Shown here: positions 1 to 8,404 of the stretch, piece by piece
How the letters are laid out: each line of letters begins with the position of its first letter
How positions within the stretch are numbered: position 1 is the stretch's first letter
Program-made: the position numbers and the translations under genes
Source: Akkermansiaceae bacterium
GTDB taxonomy: Bacteria > Verrucomicrobiota > Verrucomicrobiia > Verrucomicrobiales > Akkermansiaceae
Direction of reading: 5' to 3'
DNA length: 14,873 nucleotides
Assembly (NCBI GenBank): GCA_029287105.1
Contig: JARFRT010000022.1
Location: forward strand, 1-14,873
Notes under the pieces: generated by a model
The model's database searches: none
Seen by the model: the letters and a program-made list of their open reading frames with translations, nothing else
Told to the model about the DNA's origin: nothing

Positions 1-2
1 CT

Positions 3-539
3 GCCGCATTGGGTTGTTTGGTCGGCACCTATTTGTTGTCCGGCGGCAGCTTCGGCACATTCAACACCGGCGACACCTGGGTAATGGTCGGCTCGGTCTT
101 CTGGGCCCTCCAGGTGATTACGATTGGCTACGTCGTGCAGTCGACTCAGACACCCGTCTTCGTGGCTGCGATGCAATTTCTCGGCTGTGCTTTTTTGGGC
201 ATGGTGGCGGCGGTGACGATGGAAACCGTCACCTTTGCCAACATCATCGCTGCGGGGCCTGAGATCATGTATGCCGGCATCCTTTCCATTGGCGTCGCCT
301 TTACCCTGCAAGCCATCGCCCAGCGCCACACCCCGCAAGCGGACGCGGCGATCATCATGAGTGGCGAAGTTCTCTTCGCGGCCATTGCGGGTGCGCTCAT
401 CCAGGGTGACCGCTTGACCTCTGCGGGTTATTGGGGATGCGCCGTGATGTTTGCCAGCATTTTAGCCATCGAGCTGTTACCGGTTTTCCATCAGAAAATG
501 GCCCGTCGCGCAAAGACCACCCGGCCGGGTGATTTTTGA
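3..539 (+). CDS. EamA/DMT-family transporter, 3' part (5' end outside window)
   Basis: The frame is open from the first bases, so the gene starts upstream of the window; about 178 C-terminal codons remain, ending in TGA. The sequence is strongly hydrophobic, with about five membrane segments. It shows the typical second EamA repeat: a short GDxWxxxGSVFWALQ segment, a helix pair around AAMQFLGCAFLGM, then YAGILSIGVAFTLQAIAQRHTPQADAAIIMS. The last of these resembles the 'A..Q......A..AAli..lEPVfa' stretch of EamA proteins, and GEVLFAAIAGALIQGDRLT matches the conserved 'PVfaallg.l.lgE.lt' block. It is an inner-membrane drug/metabolite exporter or importer of unknown substrate. The tail after the last helix (HQKMARRAKTTRPGDF) is basic and presumably cytoplasmic. 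The family call is firm; the substrate cannot be read. Confidence 0.85.
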   Translation, partial: AALGCLVGTYLLSGGSFGTFNTGDTWVMVGSVFWALQVITIGYVVQSTQTPVFVAAMQFLGCAFLGMVAAVTMETVTFANIIAAGPEIMYAGILSIGVAFTLQAIAQRHTPQADAAIIMSGEVLFAAIAGALIQGDRLTSAGYWGCAVMFASILAIELLPVFHQKMARRAKTTRPGDF

Positions 540-540
540 C

Positions 541-566
541 CGCGAAAGAAGACGAAATGCGCGAAA
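541..566. repeat. Tandem CGCGAAA-type intergenic repeat
   Basis: Three copies of a (CG)CGAAA core occur in a row (about 541-547, 552-557 and 560-566), spaced 9-10 nt apart, directly after the EamA stop codon. A second purine-rich module (aaccacggcagacacggaagg, about 596-616) follows. I see no supportable gene in 540-770; the only plus-strand reading frame there has no recognisable protein character. The stretch looks like a mosaic of short intergenic repeats between two convergent genes. Confidence 0.45.
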
Positions 567-628
567 GGAAGACTTCGGTGGCTACTTCATTTTGCAACCA
601 CGGCAGACACGGAAGGACTTGGGTTGCC

Positions 629-707
629 GAGGGACAGGAGTGTCCCTCCTCCCTAGGCCTTCGGCCCGTGAAGCGGGGAGATAAGGAGCGTGGACACTCC
701 TGTCCAC
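629..707. repeat. Nested inverted-repeat element (two hairpins with complementary loops)
   Basis: Hairpin 1 is GAGGGACA-GGAG-TGTCCCTC (629-648, 8-bp perfect stem). Hairpin 2 is GTGGACA-CTCC-TGTCCAC (690-707, 7-bp perfect stem). The 14-mers at 632-645 and 692-705 are exact reverse complements of each other. The element can therefore also close as one long stem, with a central GGCC-TTC-GGCC mini-hairpin (656-666) and roughly pairing CTCCTCCC / GGGGAGATAAGGAG flanks. The loops GGAG and CTCC are complementary and could kiss. It lies between the convergent EamA and oxidoreductase genes, so a bidirectional terminator or a REP/MITE-like element is plausible. Function is inferred; the symmetry is seen directly. 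Confidence 0.7.
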
Positions 708-741
708 AGCGAAGGATAAGTGAAGTAGCTAGTCTTTGGTG

Positions 742-761
742 TTTGGAGTTTGGAGTTTAAA
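742..761. repeat. TTTGGAGTTTGGAGTTTAAA repeat, copy 1
   Basis: A 20-nt sequence containing a tandem TTTGGAG, lying just past the stop of the FAD oxidoreductase gene. An exact reverse-complement copy is found at 14638-14657, in the intergenic space upstream of hpt. Both copies abut gene ends in non-coding DNA, which suggests a dispersed intergenic repeat family of the host genome. Confidence 0.55.
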
Positions 762-770
762 ACTTAAAGT

Positions 771-2387
771 TTATCCCCCCTCGGGTCTTTGGTCATTGAA
801 TATCTGTTGGGCCGCCAGCTTCCCCGGGCCGCCCATGACGCCGCCACCCGGGTGGGTTCCCGAGCCGCATTGGTAATACCCGCCGATCGGTGTGCGGTAC
901 TGATTCCAGCCGGGGGCCGGACGATTCAAAAACATCTGGGGTGAGAATAACTCTCCGGCAAAGATATTCCCCTCGCTCAGCCCGACAACACGTTCGATGT
1001 CCAGCGGAGTGACCACTTCGCGGTGTTCGACCAGTTGTCCGAATCCCGGGAAAAACTCTTCCAGTGTCGCTTGCACGGTATCGCCGAGGTTCTCCCGTTC
1101 GCTATCCCAGTCGCTATCGGCAAGCTGATAGGGCGTGTACATGACAAAGCAGGACATGATGTGTTTCCCCGGCGGCGACATATCGGGGTCGACGGTCGAC
1201 TGGACACAGCAATCCAAAAACGGCTTTCGGCTGAATCGGCCGGCCAAGCAATCGGCGAATGCCTCCTCGAGGTAGTCAAAGGACGGCCCAATGTTAGTGA
1301 ATCCGGTAAAGATATCGCTGCGCCCGTCGAGCCCGGGAAAATTCGGGATACCGGACAGGGCGAAATTGACCTTGGAAGCGGTCCCCTGGAATTTGAACTC
1401 AGTGATCGCCTGGACGAGATCGGCCGGCAGGTCGTCCGGGTTAACCAGTTGCATGAATGTGCGGCGCGGATCAAGGGCGCTGACCACGATCGGCGCGCTT
1501 AGTTCCGTCGAGTCCTTAAGCCGGACACCGGTCACCTCGCTCCCGTTGCCCTCATTGCCATCTGTATAAAGCACACGGTCCACTCCGGCATCGGTGCGGA
1601 TGGTGCCACCCAATGACTCAAAGGCCCGGGCCAGCACCTGGGTAAAGCCGCCATTGCCTCCCTTGTGAAACCCCCACTCGCCCTGGACACCGTCGTATTC
1701 CCCGAGTTTGTGAAACAGCCAGACGAGTCCCGACTCCTTGGAGTAGGGACCGACCTTGCTGCCGATGATACCGCTGGAGACAATCTGCGCCTTGAGCAGG
1801 TCGCTTTCCAAATATTCATCGAGGATTTCCCCTGCGCTGCACCGGGTGAATTTACCAAGCATCGCCCTGACATCCTCAGGCAGGCCATCCATGTATTGAT
1901 TTAAAGCAACCATCTCCGCGAGGTCGGCCGGGTCTTGACTAACACTATTAGGCGGGATTGCATCGACCAAGGGTTTGAGGGCGTGGCACACCCGGTTGAT
2001 CAGATGGCTCAAGTCACGGTAGGACTCGGCATCCTCGGCAGAGAAGCGCGAGATCTCATGGAAATTGACGTCGGAGTCGGGACCTAACAACATGTATTCA
2101 CCGTCAAACCCCGGTTGGAAGACATTGGTCATCGGAAGGACAACCAGCCCATGGGCGACCAGATTCAGGTCTTGCACGATATCCGGGCGCAGCAGGCTGA
2201 GTGCGTAGGAAAATGTGGTAAACTTATAACCCGGGATGAGTTCCTCGGTAATGGCGGCGCCCCCCACCAGCGGGCGTTGTTCAAGAACCAGCGTCTTCAG
2301 GCCCGCCTTGGCGAGGTAGGCGGCATTGACCAGTCCATTGTGGCCGCCGCCGATGACGATGGCATCATAGTTTGTCTCGTTCTTCAT
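771..2387 (-). CDS. FAD-dependent oxidoreductase, PYROXD2/phytoene-desaturase-like
   Basis: 538 residues. The N-terminus has a Rossmann FAD-binding motif (VIGGGHNGL, residues 12-19) followed by AYLAKAGLKTLVLEQRPLVGGAA, the classic dinucleotide-binding fold of the COG1233 (phytoene dehydrogenase and related) group. The spacing and the block GYKFTTFSYALSLLRPDIVQDL resemble the PYROXD2 subgroup rather than true carotenoid desaturases. The C-terminus carries the second FAD-contact block CGSGTHPGGGVMGGPG (about residues 507-522). Length is normal for the family (about 520-560). No carotenoid genes are nearby. Its ATG overlaps the stop of the GcvT-like gene by 4 bp (ATGA), and a good Shine-Dalgarno (GGAAGGA, 2401-2395 on the minus strand) sits 7 nt before it. 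The two are therefore probably translationally coupled and act in one pathway, here as the redox step. The substrate is unknown. Confidence 0.88.
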   Translation of the reverse strand: MKNETNYDAIVIGGGHNGLVNAAYLAKAGLKTLVLEQRPLVGGAAITEELIPGYKFTTFSYALSLLRPDIVQDLNLVAHGLVVLPMTNVFQPGFDGEYMLLGPDSDVNFHEISRFSAEDAESYRDLSHLINRVCHALKPLVDAIPPNSVSQDPADLAEMVALNQYMDGLPEDVRAMLGKFTRCSAGEILDEYLESDLLKAQIVSSGIIGSKVGPYSKESGLVWLFHKLGEYDGVQGEWGFHKGGNGGFTQVLARAFESLGGTIRTDAGVDRVLYTDGNEGNGSEVTGVRLKDSTELSAPIVVSALDPRRTFMQLVNPDDLPADLVQAITEFKFQGTASKVNFALSGIPNFPGLDGRSDIFTGFTNIGPSFDYLEEAFADCLAGRFSRKPFLDCCVQSTVDPDMSPPGKHIMSCFVMYTPYQLADSDWDSERENLGDTVQATLEEFFPGFGQLVEHREVVTPLDIERVVGLSEGNIFAGELFSPQMFLNRPAPGWNQYRTPIGGYYQCGSGTHPGGGVMGGPGKLAAQQIFNDQRPEGG

Positions 2388-3643
2388 GAGGAAATCCTTC
2401 CAGTTGATTGGGTTGGCTGGGTGGGTTGTTCGGTTTTGCGGGCCGGGTTGAAAAATGGCATACGCTGCACGGTGGCTAGCACATTCGCCGGTTTGTGAAT
2501 GATGGATATCTCGAGGTCGACCTCGGTTCCGGGTTTCGCCAGATCGTTGGGGAGTTTGGCAATGGCGATGGGTTTTTTAAGGATCGAGGAAAACAGAAAA
2601 CTGGTCGCGTAGCCGGCGTAGTCCCATTCTTTGTCTCCGCGCCGGTAGATGCTCTTGGTCGACTCGCAGTAGAGGTCGTGTTTCGGCGGCATAATCCCGG
2701 CCTCGAGGTGGACCCGTTCGTAATCGTACCAATCAATGCTCAAGCCGACCGTGGTCCATCGGTTCGACCGCTCGTTGATCTGTTTTTCAATAGCCGCCCG
2801 TCCGATGAAGTCGCGCGGGTCGTCCTCGAGCTTACGCAGCATCCAGCGCCACCCGAGTTCGATGGGAGTTTCACGCTGTGCATCGACCCAGGCAAAGCGC
2901 GACGACTCGAAGTCGACACCGAGCAAAAGCAGTCCCGCCTCGACCCGCGCCATCTTCAATGCCTCGAGGCCTACGGGTATGAGGTTAAAGTCCTTACCGG
3001 CGTCGATCAGGCATTGCCAGACCTGCTGCGCCTGATCGGCGCGAATCCAAAGTTCGTAGCCGAGGTCGCCGGTGTAGCCGGTCCGCGAAACCAGGACCGG
3101 GCAGCCGTCGATTGCTGTTTCGGCCAACTCGAAATAAGCCATCGAATCCACCGCCTCCGTCAGCTGCGCAAGAACGCTGTGGGCGTGCGGGCCCTGGACG
3201 GCCAGGATACCGTAGTCGCCGGTGATATCCTGAATCCCGACACCCTGCATGGCGAGTGCGGTGGCGGTGGCGCGGAAATAACGCAGGCTGGGCTCGGCCG
3301 CACTGAGCCAGAATTCGTTTTCAGCAACGCGCATGATCACCCCGTCCTGCAGGACAAACCCGTCCGGGTCGCACCAGCACGTGTATTGGGCTGTTCCTAC
3401 CGGACATTGGGCGATGTCGCGCACCATGACCGCTTGTAAAAACCGGAGCGCATCCACCCCTGTGATACGATATTTGAACAACGGCGAGGTATCCAACACG
3501 GAAACAGAATCACGGATGGCATAGTACTCCGCGGTCGTGGAAAACTGGTACCGTGGAGCCACCAGATAGCCGGACCAATGTTTCCAGATTCCAGTTTCGT
3601 TATAGGGCGTCAAAAGATCGTGAAATGGTGTTGTTTGGGGCAT
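2384..3643 (-). CDS. GcvT-like aminomethyltransferase / folate-dependent demethylase family protein
   Basis: 419 residues from the ATG at 3643. The frame runs 66 codons further upstream, but those codons (rich in P, R, C and W) do not resemble the family, while MPQTTPFHDLLTPYNE does. GcvT-family blocks appear in order: FLQAVMVRDI (about 68-77), the conserved acidic residue in VLQDGVI (D100), AVQGP (148-152), RTGYTGDLGYEL (187-198), GLEALKMARVEAG (225-237), and a C-terminal beta-barrel-like part. The family transfers one-carbon units from amino- or O-methyl donors to tetrahydrofolate. The TGDLGYEL form is closer to sarcosine/dimethylglycine dehydrogenase-type domains than to housekeeping GcvT, and no gcvH or gcvP is nearby, so a substrate-specific demethylase role is inferred. 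The N-terminal start has no clear Shine-Dalgarno. The 197 nt between this gene and the upstream stop probably hold the operon promoter, though I cannot name the boxes. It overlaps the downstream oxidoreductase start by 4 bp. Confidence 0.85.
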   Translation of the reverse strand: MPQTTPFHDLLTPYNETGIWKHWSGYLVAPRYQFSTTAEYYAIRDSVSVLDTSPLFKYRITGVDALRFLQAVMVRDIAQCPVGTAQYTCWCDPDGFVLQDGVIMRVAENEFWLSAAEPSLRYFRATATALAMQGVGIQDITGDYGILAVQGPHAHSVLAQLTEAVDSMAYFELAETAIDGCPVLVSRTGYTGDLGYELWIRADQAQQVWQCLIDAGKDFNLIPVGLEALKMARVEAGLLLLGVDFESSRFAWVDAQRETPIELGWRWMLRKLEDDPRDFIGRAAIEKQINERSNRWTTVGLSIDWYDYERVHLEAGIMPPKHDLYCESTKSIYRRGDKEWDYAGYATSFLFSSILKKPIAIAKLPNDLAKPGTEVDLEISIIHKPANVLATVQRMPFFNPARKTEQPTQPTQSTGRISS

Positions 3644-3840
3644 GGGGTAGTGGGCGACGTCGGGGTGATAACAAGAGGGATGAAAATACTGACGGTTTGG
3701 TGACTTCCTCTTTCCTATCAGGCATTCGACAGCTTGAAAAGGCAGGTATTGAAGAAAGCGGTTAACCCGACAGGGCGAGGAGCGCCCCACCCAAAGCCAT
3801 CGGGTAAGTCCGTAGATCCTTCGGGGATGGGGGAATGGCA

Positions 3841-4584
3841 TTATTCGCTCACCGGGAAAGTGACCCCGCGGTAATCGATCCGCTTATAGCGAGGGTCCCA
3901 ACTGAAAATACATATTTCGCGGCGGGTCGCCCGCAGCACCACGGTCGATGCGCTGATCATTTTCCATATTTTCTGAGTGGGATGGTAGTAGCTGTAACGC
4001 ACCGGCACGTTGGTTGACTTGCTAAGCACCGGCGCGTCGTAGATTTGATCCTGGCCCGGCTTGAGCCCGATTTTCGTGGAGCCGAGCTCAACGGCGACAT
4101 TTAATGGGGACAGATTCATGTAGAGGTAATCGCCCCCTTTGAACGTCGCCAGATCCTTGATCTTCGTCCGGAACAGCAGACCTGCTTTTGTTTTTTTGAC
4201 GGGTATCAGGATGATGAGCGCCTTGCTCATCCCGTCGGGAACGAGCGCTTGAGCCAGCGTCTGGTACTTCGGCTTTCCAGGATTCTCCGGGTTTTCCACC
4301 TCACGCACCAGCCGGACAATCCCGTCGGCCGGAATCTTGACCGGCTCACTGGCCATCCGGTTCGAGAGTGTCAGCCGGAGGATTTTTTGACCGAGCAGCA
4401 CGCTCACAGGATTTTCAACCCCCTTCGGGATGCTGGTGCTGACAAAGTAGGCGACCCGTCCACGCGCCTTGCGCGGTTCAGGGGTGCCCTCAGTCTCCTG
4501 CGCCGTCAGAGTGCCCCCTGTTACACAGAGAACTAACAATAATGAGAAAAAAACGGTTTTCATAAAGGCTGAGGCGAATCTCAT
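3841..4584 (-). CDS. Secreted protein of unknown function, partner of the Verru_Chthon A gene
   Basis: 247 residues from the ATG at 4584, which lies 1 nt after the TAG of the preceding gene. An alternative ATG at 4563 gives MKTVFFSLLLVLCVTGGTLTAQ, a compact Sec signal peptide with likely cleavage after an A-Q region. A GTG at 4602 is less likely. The one Cys in the signal region (LCVTGG) is not a good lipobox. The mature part (about 220 residues) is basic, beta-rich-looking, with no membrane segment and only one further cysteine. I recognise no catalytic motif and no named family. Its tight spacing to the upstream giant prepilin-like gene suggests a shared transcript and a joint envelope role. 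Exported location is well supported; function is not. Confidence 0.75.
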   Translation of the reverse strand: MRFASAFMKTVFFSLLLVLCVTGGTLTAQETEGTPEPRKARGRVAYFVSTSIPKGVENPVSVLLGQKILRLTLSNRMASEPVKIPADGIVRLVREVENPENPGKPKYQTLAQALVPDGMSKALIILIPVKKTKAGLLFRTKIKDLATFKGGDYLYMNLSPLNVAVELGSTKIGLKPGQDQIYDAPVLSKSTNVPVRYSYYHPTQKIWKMISASTVVLRATRREICIFSWDPRYKRIDYRGVTFPVSE

Positions 4585-4585
4585 A

Positions 4586-7500
4586 CTAAACTTCGCTTGC
4601 ACTCAACCAGCGAAAACTTTCGATCCTGAATTTGCGTCCGAACCGGCGGTTAAGAGGCGTGAGGCTGGTGTTGTCGCTGAACCGGCCATTGCCATCGAGC
4701 ATACGCGCGGGCACATCGGCCTCGTTGGCAGGGTCGCTGTATTCCGGCGTACGCTGGACAACGGCTTCACACCATGCGCGCGCAATCACCCTGCCCTTGG
4801 CGTCGCGTGTTTCCCCGTAAGCGCGGATGCGGAAGGTGTCGTCGCGCACCGCCAGCGTGTTAGCGATCGGTTTGAGGAGGTCGGACTGGATCACGTACCC
4901 GGGAATACCGGCAAAGCGCGACCCTTCCGCCGCCTCGGGCGTCTTGAAAAGGTGTGCGCCGAGGTCGCTTGCATCCATCATGAAATCGGGACCGTTTTTA
5001 AACCGGTAGTTGATCGACCCTTCATCCGGGCTGGCATCATCGTAATCGATGGCACTCTGCAGCGCCCCCATGAGCCCGAGCTTGTCGTTAGAGAGCCGGC
5101 GGTTGATAAACTCGGCGAAGTTGAGAAAGGGGCCGCGTTGCTTGACCTGCTTGACACACTCCTCGGCAAGTTTGAGTAGTTGGTCGTCGTCGAGATAGCG
5201 CACGCCGGACCAGCCCTGGGTGCCGTCGGGCATGGTCGAACCATCTTCCGGGCCGTCCATTTCCCGGTCGGACACCGCCGTGTTGAAGCGCGAGATTGCG
5301 ATCCGCTTACCGGACGGCACGTTGATTTCCTGGAGGCTGCCCGTGTTGTCGCGGAACACCAGCTGGCGCTCGCGGATGCCAGAGAACAGGGCGTGCCAGG
5401 CGGGCACCGAGGTGCTGTTGACGTTGAACATGCCATCCACCACAAGGTGCTTGGAGGCTTTCAGATAGCCGTCGCGAGCCATGAGTTCTGCTTTCGTTTC
5501 GTCCGATGACTGGTCGGTCGGATGGTAAAGGTAGCGGCTGTTGGAAAGCGGTTCGGCGTCGACCAGACGGTCGAAGTTATCACTCAGGCTGCGTGCCGAG
5601 CTGGCACCCGGCCGGGTCTGGTCGGCCAGTGATGACACGAAGTAATCATCCCAGAGCGCATCGTTGAGCAGGAAGACATGGTCCCAGTAGTCGCTGAACA
5701 CCTTGTTGTCGTTGTAACTGATGTTGTCCAGCGGAGCATATCTGAGTGCAGGATCCGAGCTCACCGAATTATTGAAATATTGGTAAACGTCGTCACGCGG
5801 CAACATCGGGTGCATGAAGGAATTTCCAATTCCCGGGCCGGTGACCCCGCTTTGGTAAGCGATCGTCTTGGCGAGTGCATAATAGAGGGAGGATTTGCTG
5901 GTATTGCTACCGCCTTTGCCCTCAATGGATAGTTCGGTGTTCATCTGGCGAGGGTCTGCCCAGCCCGGGTTGATCCTCATACCGGAAAAGCTCGCCAAGC
6001 TTGCAATCGGTGCCGTTGGCAGTTCAAGAGCTGGCGCGGCGGTGACTTTCTCGAACGGGTTGGATCCCGAGCCGAGGAAGGCACGGTCGCCGAGATGACC
6101 GACGACCTTCGGCATTTCGGAGGACGACATCGAACCGAAGTTCATGACATAGGGGTTGTCCAGCCGCTGGGTGTGGGCGATTTCACCATCCTCCGACATG
6201 TAGAGGTTATTGCCGAAATAGAACGGCGGCGACTGAATCCAATTGCGGCAGCGCCAATCCTTGGCCCAGTTGATGCTCTCGTAGTCGAATTCCGACAGAC
6301 CCTTGAGAACAAGCTGGGCATAGCCTACAGGGATTGGTTCGCCGTCCGAAAAAACCCAACGATGGATGTTGCCTGGCTTTGTGGCCACCCCGCCGACCGG
6401 TTTGGGATCGGATGTCATCGGGGTGTAGGTCTGCGCGAGGTTGAACCAATCGTTCTGATACATGACAGGATAGTTCCAGTTGTAGGCAAGGCCGCGGTCT
6501 GCACCATCGGGCAGCCAGAAGGGTGTGTGGCAGAGGGAGCCCGCGGTGTTCCCGTAGTTCACATTGCCGCCCCATACCGAGTGGCTGAACTGGACTGCCA
6601 TGCCGGGTTGCTCCCACTCATTGCGAATTCCGAGCTGCAGACGATCGCCGCCATATGCCATTGGGTCGAATCCCGCCACCAAATCCAGGGGATCGCGTTG
6701 CCCCCCTCTTTGCGGACCGATTGTAGTATGAGAGAACAGCTTGATCTCACCCGGTCTGAAGATGATTTCATCGCCCGTGCCGGATCGCAGGAAAGAGTGC
6801 GCGTTACCGGTAAACAGGTCTGACGCCTTGGCACCCTGCGCATTGTTTCCCAGATACAACTGCGTCCGCATGGGCAGCACCTGATAGGTTGAGCTCAAGC
6901 ACCCCATCGTGTTGTCGGGTATCCTGAGTTCGGTGTTGTATGGATTCCAGTATGTGTACACCGGGGTGTAAACGAGATATAGTCTGTAGCGTAAATCTGA
7001 CGTGCTGCCGGGATTAGCCCGTTCCGTCATCAGGCTGTATATGAAAGTCAGCTTGGCGAGGACCGGCAGCCGCAGATACGCGTCTTTGCCTTGCCACTGA
7101 TTGGCGTTGGATCTGTCACGGTAGAGCAGAGGGACCACCGCTTCTGCGTAGGGTTTGCTCCCCCCCCATTCAAGGGAATCGGATGTTCCTGTGTCGCGGG
7201 GCGCCGCGGGGCTGTCTTGGCGGTACATCCGATAGTAGTGCCGCATGTTTGTCCACGAGGCAAAGTGACGCTTGGAAATCTTCGGACCCTGCGCCAGCAA
7301 CTCGGAACTCATCGGCCGGATCGACGGTTCCTGGATGTCGGCGGACTCAAACTTATACGGGGCAGGCAGGCTGGCATTGTCGTTTTCAAACAGCAGACTG
7401 AGGTCTTTTTTAAGCTGGCCGCTACGCACGCTGGCTATCACCCCCTGACTCGACGAGGTCAGATCAAAAAAGTGCCCGCGCACCTTGTCGGCACCAATCT

Positions 7501-8359
7501 GAGCATTCCGCAGGGTGCGGCGCGTGACGATGCGGTCCGAAAGCGTGGCGTCATTATCAATCGCCTCGAACCCGTCCAAGGCCCCTACCCCGACCTCGGC
7601 GGTGTCACCCTGCGACGTTTCCCATTCATCCTTGCTGAGCGTGCGCGGCTGCTTGGCGAGGTTGATTTTCGCCTTGTGGTTTTCCGGCCCGATCCACCAC
7701 GCCTGCCTCCCCGCTTCGCCCACATTGGTCAGATAGGCACGGGTCACCTGGTCCGGATGGCTTTGTGCGCCGGAGCCAAGCGTGCCCGGGCCGACCATGA
7801 CCACCGAGTTGTCATCATCCCAACCTGTCAGTTCGAGCGGGGCATCGACATCGTCACGCAGAGTGTCCGGCATCGACAGCAACCAGCGCCGGAACATTTT
7901 TTCACGTTGCGGCGTGTAGGTGTCCTTGATCTTGAGCGTGCCGCCGCCATCGGGCAGCGTATAGCTGGTGTTGAGCCAGTTCCCCCAGGCGTTGTAACTG
8001 GCGAGCCAGTGCGACTGGACGACGCCGTCGATGGGTTCGGTCGCTTTGTTCTGGTCAAAGAGCGCCGCCTCGGCGCTGATCCGCATGTCGGGCCCCATCT
8101 CCTTGTGCAACTCGCCCAAGGCCCGCATCAGTGCCATGCGTGCGTTCGCCTGGGCCTCCGCCATCGCCCGGCCATTCTGGCTGGCCCGCAGTTCGATGGT
8201 GCTCAGGCTCAACATCGCCAGCGCAATCATCACCAGCAGGACCATCACCGAGATCGTCGCGATCAGGGCGAAGCCAGACTCCATGCCAGCTTGGGCCCCA
8301 AGTTTCAAACAACGCCGGCTGGATGGGGAACGTTGAAAAAATCTATTCATAAGAGTCAT
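4586..8359 (-). CDS. Verru_Chthon cassette protein A-like giant prepilin-like envelope protein
   Basis: 1257 residues from the ATG at 8359; an ATG at 8350 and an upstream TTG at 8371 are alternatives, and none has a clear Shine-Dalgarno. The N-terminus is a class-III (type IV pilin/PilX-like) signal: basic leader, then ESG|FALIATISVMVLLVMIALAML (cleavage after G29), with a single hydrophobic helix about 30-57. The usual Glu at +5 is Ala, as in many PilX/GspK-like minor pseudopilins. The rest is a very long, Trp/Tyr/Asn/Asp-rich extracellular region without further membrane helices. The size and N-terminus match what I recall of the TIGRFAM family 'Verru_Chthon cassette protein A', restricted to Verrucomicrobia and normally encoded with B, C and D partners. 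No B, C or D partner is seen in this window. It is probably part of a pseudopilus-like surface assembly. The family call is from memory of sequence character; role is inference. Confidence 0.75.
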   Translation of the reverse strand: MTLMNRFFQRSPSSRRCLKLGAQAGMESGFALIATISVMVLLVMIALAMLSLSTIELRASQNGRAMAEAQANARMALMRALGELHKEMGPDMRISAEAALFDQNKATEPIDGVVQSHWLASYNAWGNWLNTSYTLPDGGGTLKIKDTYTPQREKMFRRWLLSMPDTLRDDVDAPLELTGWDDDNSVVMVGPGTLGSGAQSHPDQVTRAYLTNVGEAGRQAWWIGPENHKAKINLAKQPRTLSKDEWETSQGDTAEVGVGALDGFEAIDNDATLSDRIVTRRTLRNAQIGADKVRGHFFDLTSSSQGVIASVRSGQLKKDLSLLFENDNASLPAPYKFESADIQEPSIRPMSSELLAQGPKISKRHFASWTNMRHYYRMYRQDSPAAPRDTGTSDSLEWGGSKPYAEAVVPLLYRDRSNANQWQGKDAYLRLPVLAKLTFIYSLMTERANPGSTSDLRYRLYLVYTPVYTYWNPYNTELRIPDNTMGCLSSTYQVLPMRTQLYLGNNAQGAKASDLFTGNAHSFLRSGTGDEIIFRPGEIKLFSHTTIGPQRGGQRDPLDLVAGFDPMAYGGDRLQLGIRNEWEQPGMAVQFSHSVWGGNVNYGNTAGSLCHTPFWLPDGADRGLAYNWNYPVMYQNDWFNLAQTYTPMTSDPKPVGGVATKPGNIHRWVFSDGEPIPVGYAQLVLKGLSEFDYESINWAKDWRCRNWIQSPPFYFGNNLYMSEDGEIAHTQRLDNPYVMNFGSMSSSEMPKVVGHLGDRAFLGSGSNPFEKVTAAPALELPTAPIASLASFSGMRINPGWADPRQMNTELSIEGKGGSNTSKSSLYYALAKTIAYQSGVTGPGIGNSFMHPMLPRDDVYQYFNNSVSSDPALRYAPLDNISYNDNKVFSDYWDHVFLLNDALWDDYFVSSLADQTRPGASSARSLSDNFDRLVDAEPLSNSRYLYHPTDQSSDETKAELMARDGYLKASKHLVVDGMFNVNSTSVPAWHALFSGIRERQLVFRDNTGSLQEINVPSGKRIAISRFNTAVSDREMDGPEDGSTMPDGTQGWSGVRYLDDDQLLKLAEECVKQVKQRGPFLNFAEFINRRLSNDKLGLMGALQSAIDYDDASPDEGSINYRFKNGPDFMMDASDLGAHLFKTPEAAEGSRFAGIPGYVIQSDLLKPIANTLAVRDDTFRIRAYGETRDAKGRVIARAWCEAVVQRTPEYSDPANEADVPARMLDGNGRFSDNTSLTPLNRRFGRKFRIESFRWLSASEV

Positions 8360-8398
8360 ACAAGGATTCAAACAAAAATCGGCTCACGGAAAGCAGTT

Positions 8399-8404
8399 AA
8401 TATA
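8399..8404 (-). promoter_or_regulatory. Possible -10 box upstream of the Verru_Chthon A gene
   Basis: An AT-rich island (8395-8412) in otherwise GC-rich DNA reads TATATT on the minus strand, about 40 nt before the ATG at 8359. There is no convincing -35 box at 17 nt. A small perfect hairpin (TTTCC-CTCA-GGAAA on the plus strand, 8428-8441) lies just upstream. The rest of the 8372-8642 gap shows no gene I can support. Confidence 0.25.

Noticed and set aside
536..760. 74-codon plus-strand ORF after the EamA gene
   Set aside because: It is a translation of the repeat mosaic (hairpins and TTTGGAG units) and has no protein character.
2495..3439. 314-codon plus-strand ORF opposite the GcvT-like gene
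   Set aside because: Antisense shadow of a gene with clear family motifs; no domain seen.
3644..3841. 66-codon N-terminal extension of the GcvT-like protein
   Set aside because: Residues are unlike the family, and the protein start typical of the family (ATG at 3643) is available; the stretch is more likely the promoter region.
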